This document shows positions 5,812 through 8,749 of a stretch of 8,749 bases of DNA, piece after piece. Position numbers and translations under genes: made by a program. Numbering within the stretch: position 1 is the first letter of the stretch; each line of letters opens with the position of its first letter. The notes under the pieces were generated by a model. The model saw only the letters and a list, made by a program, of their open reading frames with translations. It made no database searches and had not been told where the DNA came from. Origin of the DNA: Actinomycetota bacterium (lineage in GTDB: Bacteria > Actinomycetota > Actinomycetes > Nanopelagicales > Nanopelagicaceae); contig WLKV01000019.1 of NCBI GenBank assembly GCA_009701085.1, forward strand, positions 1 to 8,749, written 5' to 3'.

Positions 5812-5883
5812 AGCGGATCTACAAAAATTCTTCACACAGTTGCGCCGGATATTGAGGCCTTAGTAAGCGCAGATATTCTCGCT
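5812..5883 (+). other. In-frame 5' extension of pepA; likely non-canonical ATT start at 5827
   Basis: After the DUF3117 stop codon the pepA frame is open for 24 codons with no ATG, GTG or TTG. The residues just before the GTG at 5884 read HTVAPDIEALVSADILA and join VGF. This matches the first beta strand of the PepA N-terminal domain (usually like L..ADALVVG). The GTG therefore seems to lie inside the coding sequence. ATT at 5827 is the first plausible initiator (5851 is another), with a weak purine run AGCGGA (5812-5817) 9 nt before it. A sequence error at the real start codon is also possible. Confidence 0.6.
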
Positions 5884-7308
5884 GTGGGCTTCACCAAGAA
5901 GAGCGATGACACCATCGAACTGGCCGGTAACTCACGCCTCATCGCCTCTCTCGAGAAATACTTCGAAATTAGCCTTGTCGATGAGATCGCCTTCTTCCAA
6001 CCATCTGGGAAAGCCGGCGAACTCTTTGAAATTCCCGTGCTCCATAAAGATTCGACTGTCGACCGTATCTACATCGTTGCAGTTGGCGATGGCGCTCTTC
6101 CCGCACTTCGTACCGCAGGCGCTGCTTTAGGGCGAAAGGTTCGCGGTAAAGCAATCGAACTCGTCTCGCTCATCGCAGACTCTCGCCTTGAAATCCGTGC
6201 ACATGGAGTCTCCATACTTCTTGGTGCATACACATGGAATCTCAAGACCGGAAAGCCTGCAGAGATTGCAACCGTTGCGCTCGCAACAAAGGATGCATCA
6301 TCGGTGGCTGAAGCCAGTGTGATTGCGCGCGCTCTCTATACAGCTCGCGATCTCATTCACACCCCAGCCAACATTAAGAATCCGTTGTGGATGGCTCAAG
6401 AAGCCAAGAAGCTTGCCGATGAAAAGGGTCTAGCAATCTCTGTTCTTGCCGGAAAAGAACTTGCAAAATTTGGTGGCCTTCGCGCCGTCGGAAATTCATC
6501 ACCAAAGCCGGGACCTCGATTTATTCAACTTACCTATATTCCCAAAGGAAAGTCGCGTTCTGCTGCAGCGCTTCCGCACATTGTGATTGTTGGAAAAGGA
6601 ATTACCTTCGATACTGGTGGAGTTTCTCTCAAGCGCCCCTATGAATTTATGACTGCAATGAAGAGCGATATGGCTGGCGCTGCCGCTGCACTTGCGACAA
6701 TTAGCGCACTTCCAGAATTACAACCGCAAGTAAAAGTCACAGTTCTCATGATGTGCGCAGAAAACGCGCTCTCCGGCACTTCACAGCGCCCATCTGATGT
6801 CATTACTCAATACGGCGGAACGACAGTTGAAATCATTAATACCGATGCTGAAGGTCGCCTCGTTCTTGCAGACGGACTTGCTTATGCCGTTGAAAATCTT
6901 GATCCTGATTATCTCTTTGATATTGCAACGCTGACAGGCTCTGCAACTCTTGGGTTAGGTCGCCAATATGCAGCGCTGTACACACGTGACGAGAAGCTCG
7001 CTAAAGAACTCGTTGCAGTTGGCGAAACTTCAGGAGAACGTGTCTGGCATATGCCTTTAGTTGATGATTACCAAGACTCACTTGAAAGTGATGTTGCAGA
7101 TCTCAACCATGCTGCCGATAAAGGCGATTACTCAGCAGGTTCTGTCACAGCCGCGCTATATCTCGAACATTTCGTCGCTGATTCTCGCTGGGTTCACCTC
7201 GATATTGCAGGTACAGGTCGAAGCGAAACTGATTCTGGAGAAAACGCTAAGGGCGGCACCGGATTCGGCGTGCGATTCTTCATTGATTGGATATTGTCCC
7301 TCTCATGA
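5884..7308 (+). CDS. pepA: Leucyl aminopeptidase (M17 family cytosol aminopeptidase)
   Basis: PepA removes N-terminal residues from peptides in the cytoplasm with a two-metal centre and usually forms hexamers; some homologues also bind DNA. Coordinates use the nearest canonical start (GTG, 474 residues). The protein probably begins 19 codons upstream (493 residues). The N-terminal macro-like domain spans about 1-140. The catalytic domain holds the whole metal and active-site set: VGKGITFDTGG (K238, D243), SLK (K250), MKSDMAG (D262) and NTDAEGR (D321, E323, R325). Length is normal. The gene lies directly behind the DUF3117 gene, and its TGA overlaps the ATG of the methyltransferase gene by 4 bp (ATGA). 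It is therefore likely in one operon with both. I saw no frameshift and no lost catalytic residue. Confidence 0.95.
   Translation: MGFTKKSDDTIELAGNSRLIASLEKYFEISLVDEIAFFQPSGKAGELFEIPVLHKDSTVDRIYIVAVGDGALPALRTAGAALGRKVRGKAIELVSLIADSRLEIRAHGVSILLGAYTWNLKTGKPAEIATVALATKDASSVAEASVIARALYTARDLIHTPANIKNPLWMAQEAKKLADEKGLAISVLAGKELAKFGGLRAVGNSSPKPGPRFIQLTYIPKGKSRSAAALPHIVIVGKGITFDTGGVSLKRPYEFMTAMKSDMAGAAAALATISALPELQPQVKVTVLMMCAENALSGTSQRPSDVITQYGGTTVEIINTDAEGRLVLADGLAYAVENLDPDYLFDIATLTGSATLGLGRQYAALYTRDEKLAKELVAVGETSGERVWHMPLVDDYQDSLESDVADLNHAADKGDYSAGSVTAALYLEHFVADSRWVHLDIAGTGRSETDSGENAKGGTGFGVRFFIDWILSLS
7292..7297 (+). promoter_or_regulatory. Candidate internal -10 box for the methyltransferase gene
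   Basis: TATTGT lies within the 3' end of pepA and ends 7 nt before the ATG at 7305, the same spacing as at the LOG gene (TATTCT, 7 nt, ATG). It might give a separate leaderless transcript in addition to read-through from pepA. Confidence 0.4.
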
Positions 7309-7931
7309 ACATCAGCCCGCATTCTTACGCAGAGACCTTTATTGCAGAAGATGCGGTAAAGATTGCAGCTCGTGCTCGCGGTCATGAACTCGGAACAGTT
7401 GATGCATCGCAAGGTGCGGGTGCATATCTTCGCCACCTAGCTCACCAACTCAATGCTCAATCTGTCGTAGAAATTGGTACAGGTTCAGGTGTGGGTTCAC
7501 TCTGGATTCTTGAAGGCATGATTGCAAGTGGAACTCTGACATCTATCGATGACGAAATGGAACATACATCGATTGCAAAGCTCGCTATGGCCGATGCTGA
7601 AATTGCACAGTCTCGCTACCGATTTATTACCAACTCAGTTATGGATGTCATGACCAAACTGACAGATCGCGCTTATGACCTCGTTGTCTACCGCCACAAC
7701 TCCGAAGATCTCTCATTTGCTATCTCAGAAGCGCACCGAATCCTTCGCAGTGGTGGCGTCTTCGTTATCGATAATTTCTTCGGCGGATCAAAGGTTCAAG
7801 ATCCTGCTCAACGCGATCCCAAGACAATCGCTCTGCGCGAAGCTGGGAAAGCGATTAAAGCCGATACAGAATCCTGGGTGAGTTCACTCATACCTACAGG
7901 TGACGGTTTATTGCTCGCCACTAAGTTGTAG
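7305..7931 (+). CDS. O-methyltransferase family 3 (Rv1220c-like) SAM-dependent methyltransferase
   Basis: The 208-residue protein is a class I methyltransferase. VVEIGTGSGVGSLWIL (54-69) is the SAM-binding loop, and SIDDEMEH (80-87) holds the acidic residue for the SAM ribose. Family members methylate hydroxyl groups, often catechols, with a divalent metal held by a D-A-D motif and a later D-N pair. Here the first motif position reads LVVYRHNSED (126-135), without the aspartates, while VIDNFFGG (154-161) keeps D-N. The C-terminal part (LRSGG, RDPKTIALREA, PTGDGLL) closely follows what I recall of M. tuberculosis Rv1220c, whose substrate is unknown. The ATG at 7305 shares four bases with the pepA stop; a TTG at 7287 in the same frame would overlap pepA further and is less likely. 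The htrA start follows 12 bp downstream. Confidence 0.88.
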   Translation: MNISPHSYAETFIAEDAVKIAARARGHELGTVDASQGAGAYLRHLAHQLNAQSVVEIGTGSGVGSLWILEGMIASGTLTSIDDEMEHTSIAKLAMADAEIAQSRYRFITNSVMDVMTKLTDRAYDLVVYRHNSEDLSFAISEAHRILRSGGVFVIDNFFGGSKVQDPAQRDPKTIALREAGKAIKADTESWVSSLIPTGDGLLLATKL

Positions 7932-7943
7932 CAGAATAACTCC

Positions 7944-8749
7944 ATGAGCATCGATCCCAGCGGCCCTTGGTGGGTTGCTCCCAGCAATCGCGGTTTAGGT
8001 AGAAAGATTTCTCTCCGTTCTGCAATTATCTTCGCCATCATCGTCGGTGTGATTGCAGGTGCATTCGGTGCTTCTTCAACAGGTTCGCTCTTTGGACACT
8101 CAGTAAATCTTGTGAAATCAACATCCACGATTGAACGCCCAGTCGGATCAGTTGCAGAGATTGCCCAACGAGTACTTCCTTCTGTTGTCTCTATCGAAGC
8201 TAAATCTGCCGACGGTGGCGCAACAGGCTCAGGCTTTGTTATCGATAGCAGCGGATACATTCTTACCAATAATCACGTTATTGCAGCTTCTGTAACAAGC
8301 GGTGGAGATATCACCGTTCGACTCAACGATGGCAGTTCATACGATGCAAAGGTTGTTGGTCGCGATACTTCATACGATTTAGCTGTACTCAAAATCATTG
8401 GCGCATCACTCAAAGCACTTCAATTTGGCGATAGCGACAAGGTGGCGGTTGGAGATTCAGTTATTGCAATTGGCTCACCATTGGGTTTAACGGGAACAGT
8501 GACACTTGGAATTATCAGCGCCAAAGATCGCGCCGTTACCGCTGGCGAATCTAGTGAAGAGAACTCATTTATCAATGCCCTTCAAACTGATGCAGCAATC
8601 AACCCAGGAAATTCAGGTGGGCCGCTCGTAGATGCCACAGGTGCAGTCATTGGCGTTAATTCGGCTATCGCATCACTGGGTTCGAACTTTAACTCTCAGA
8701 CCGGATCTATCGGATTAGGTTTTGCAATTCCTATCAATCAGGCGCGCAA
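7944..8749 (+). CDS. htrA: HtrA/DegP-like S1C serine protease, N-terminal part (3' truncated by window)
   Basis: The frame from ATG 7944 stays open to the window end (268 codons and two bases). A short cytoplasmic N-terminus (1-25) precedes one membrane segment (about 26-43, SAIIFAIIVGVIAGAFGA), so the protease domain faces outside. The chymotrypsin-like domain follows, with ATGSGFVIDSSGYILTNNHV (H111), YDLAVL (D145) and NPGNSGGPLVD (S224), an intact catalytic triad. HtrA proteases degrade or refold damaged exported proteins and take part in envelope stress response. A C-terminal PDZ domain is expected but lies beyond the window. No strong ribosome binding site is seen; CAGAAT at 7932-7937 is a weak -10 candidate. 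It follows the methyltransferase gene as in other Actinobacteria, but without the sigE and anti-sigma genes that I recall between them in mycobacteria. Confidence 0.95.
   Translation, partial: MSIDPSGPWWVAPSNRGLGRKISLRSAIIFAIIVGVIAGAFGASSTGSLFGHSVNLVKSTSTIERPVGSVAEIAQRVLPSVVSIEAKSADGGATGSGFVIDSSGYILTNNHVIAASVTSGGDITVRLNDGSSYDAKVVGRDTSYDLAVLKIIGASLKALQFGDSDKVAVGDSVIAIGSPLGLTGTVTLGIISAKDRAVTAGESSEENSFINALQTDAAINPGNSGGPLVDATGAVIGVNSAIASLGSNFNSQTGSIGLGFAIPINQAR

Noticed and set aside
5548..5835. Minus-strand open frames opposite the DUF3117 gene
   Set aside because: The plus strand holds the highly conserved DUF3117 protein with a strong ribosome binding site; the minus-strand products resemble nothing known.
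7287..7304. TTG 7287 as start of the methyltransferase
   Set aside because: ATG 7305 forms the classic ATGA overlap with the pepA stop and has a TANNNT box at leaderless spacing.
7808..8269. 153-codon minus-strand open frame under the methyltransferase and htrA genes
   Set aside because: Lies opposite two well-supported plus-strand genes, including the htrA protease domain; no recognisable domain in the translation.
1..8749. CRISPR array, insertion sequence, prophage or defence island
   Set aside because: No spaced direct repeats, terminal inverted repeats, transposase, integrase or toxin-like genes were seen; all genes fit household or envelope functions.

Overview
The window looks like chromosomal DNA from an actinomycetote with a compact genome and a GC content near 50% (estimated by eye). 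The DapD is of the actinobacterial type, and a DUF3117 gene, a LOG-family gene, an Rv1220c-like methyltransferase and an htrA gene lie close together, as I recall for mycobacteria and other Actinobacteria. Several genes seem to be read from leaderless promoters. Intergenic gaps are very short and there is no stretch over 300 bases without a gene. A streamlined freshwater lineage (acI/Nanopelagicales-like) would fit, but that placement is inference.

Left part (1-3283, + strand): the 3' end of a family-2 glycosyltransferase, then an ABC-2 permease and its ATPase (Wzm/Wzt or TagG/TagH type), then a secreted SpoIID/LytB-domain protein. This reads as a cell-surface glycan module: polymer synthesis, export across the membrane, and remodelling of the peptidoglycan it presumably attaches to. 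The last three genes overlap and are probably co-transcribed.

Middle (3293-5246): dapD on the minus strand (lysine/meso-diaminopimelate synthesis) converges on the export module with a 9-bp gap. It diverges, with a gap of only 30 bp, from a LOG-family nucleotide phosphoribohydrolase gene, which is followed one base later by an SRPBCC-domain gene.

Right part (5319-8749, + strand): a 66-residue orphan sigma-region-4-like protein; a 59-residue DUF3117 protein with a strong ribosome binding site and a 5' leader hairpin; leucyl aminopeptidase PepA, whose coding sequence clearly begins upstream of any ATG/GTG/TTG codon; an O-methyltransferase starting in a 4-bp overlap with pepA; and the 5' part of a membrane-anchored HtrA/DegP-like serine protease cut by the window end. 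In mycobacteria, as I recall, the equivalent methyltransferase and htrA are separated by sigE and its anti-sigma gene; here they are adjacent.

The most notable features are regulatory and structural rather than a new defence or mobile system. A repeated TANNNT box lies 6-8 nt before start codons, pointing to leaderless transcription. The pepA start is non-canonical. The methyltransferase has lost its first metal-binding motif. Inverted repeats lie before the small HTH and DUF3117 genes. I saw no tRNA, rRNA, CRISPR array, insertion sequence or phage gene.
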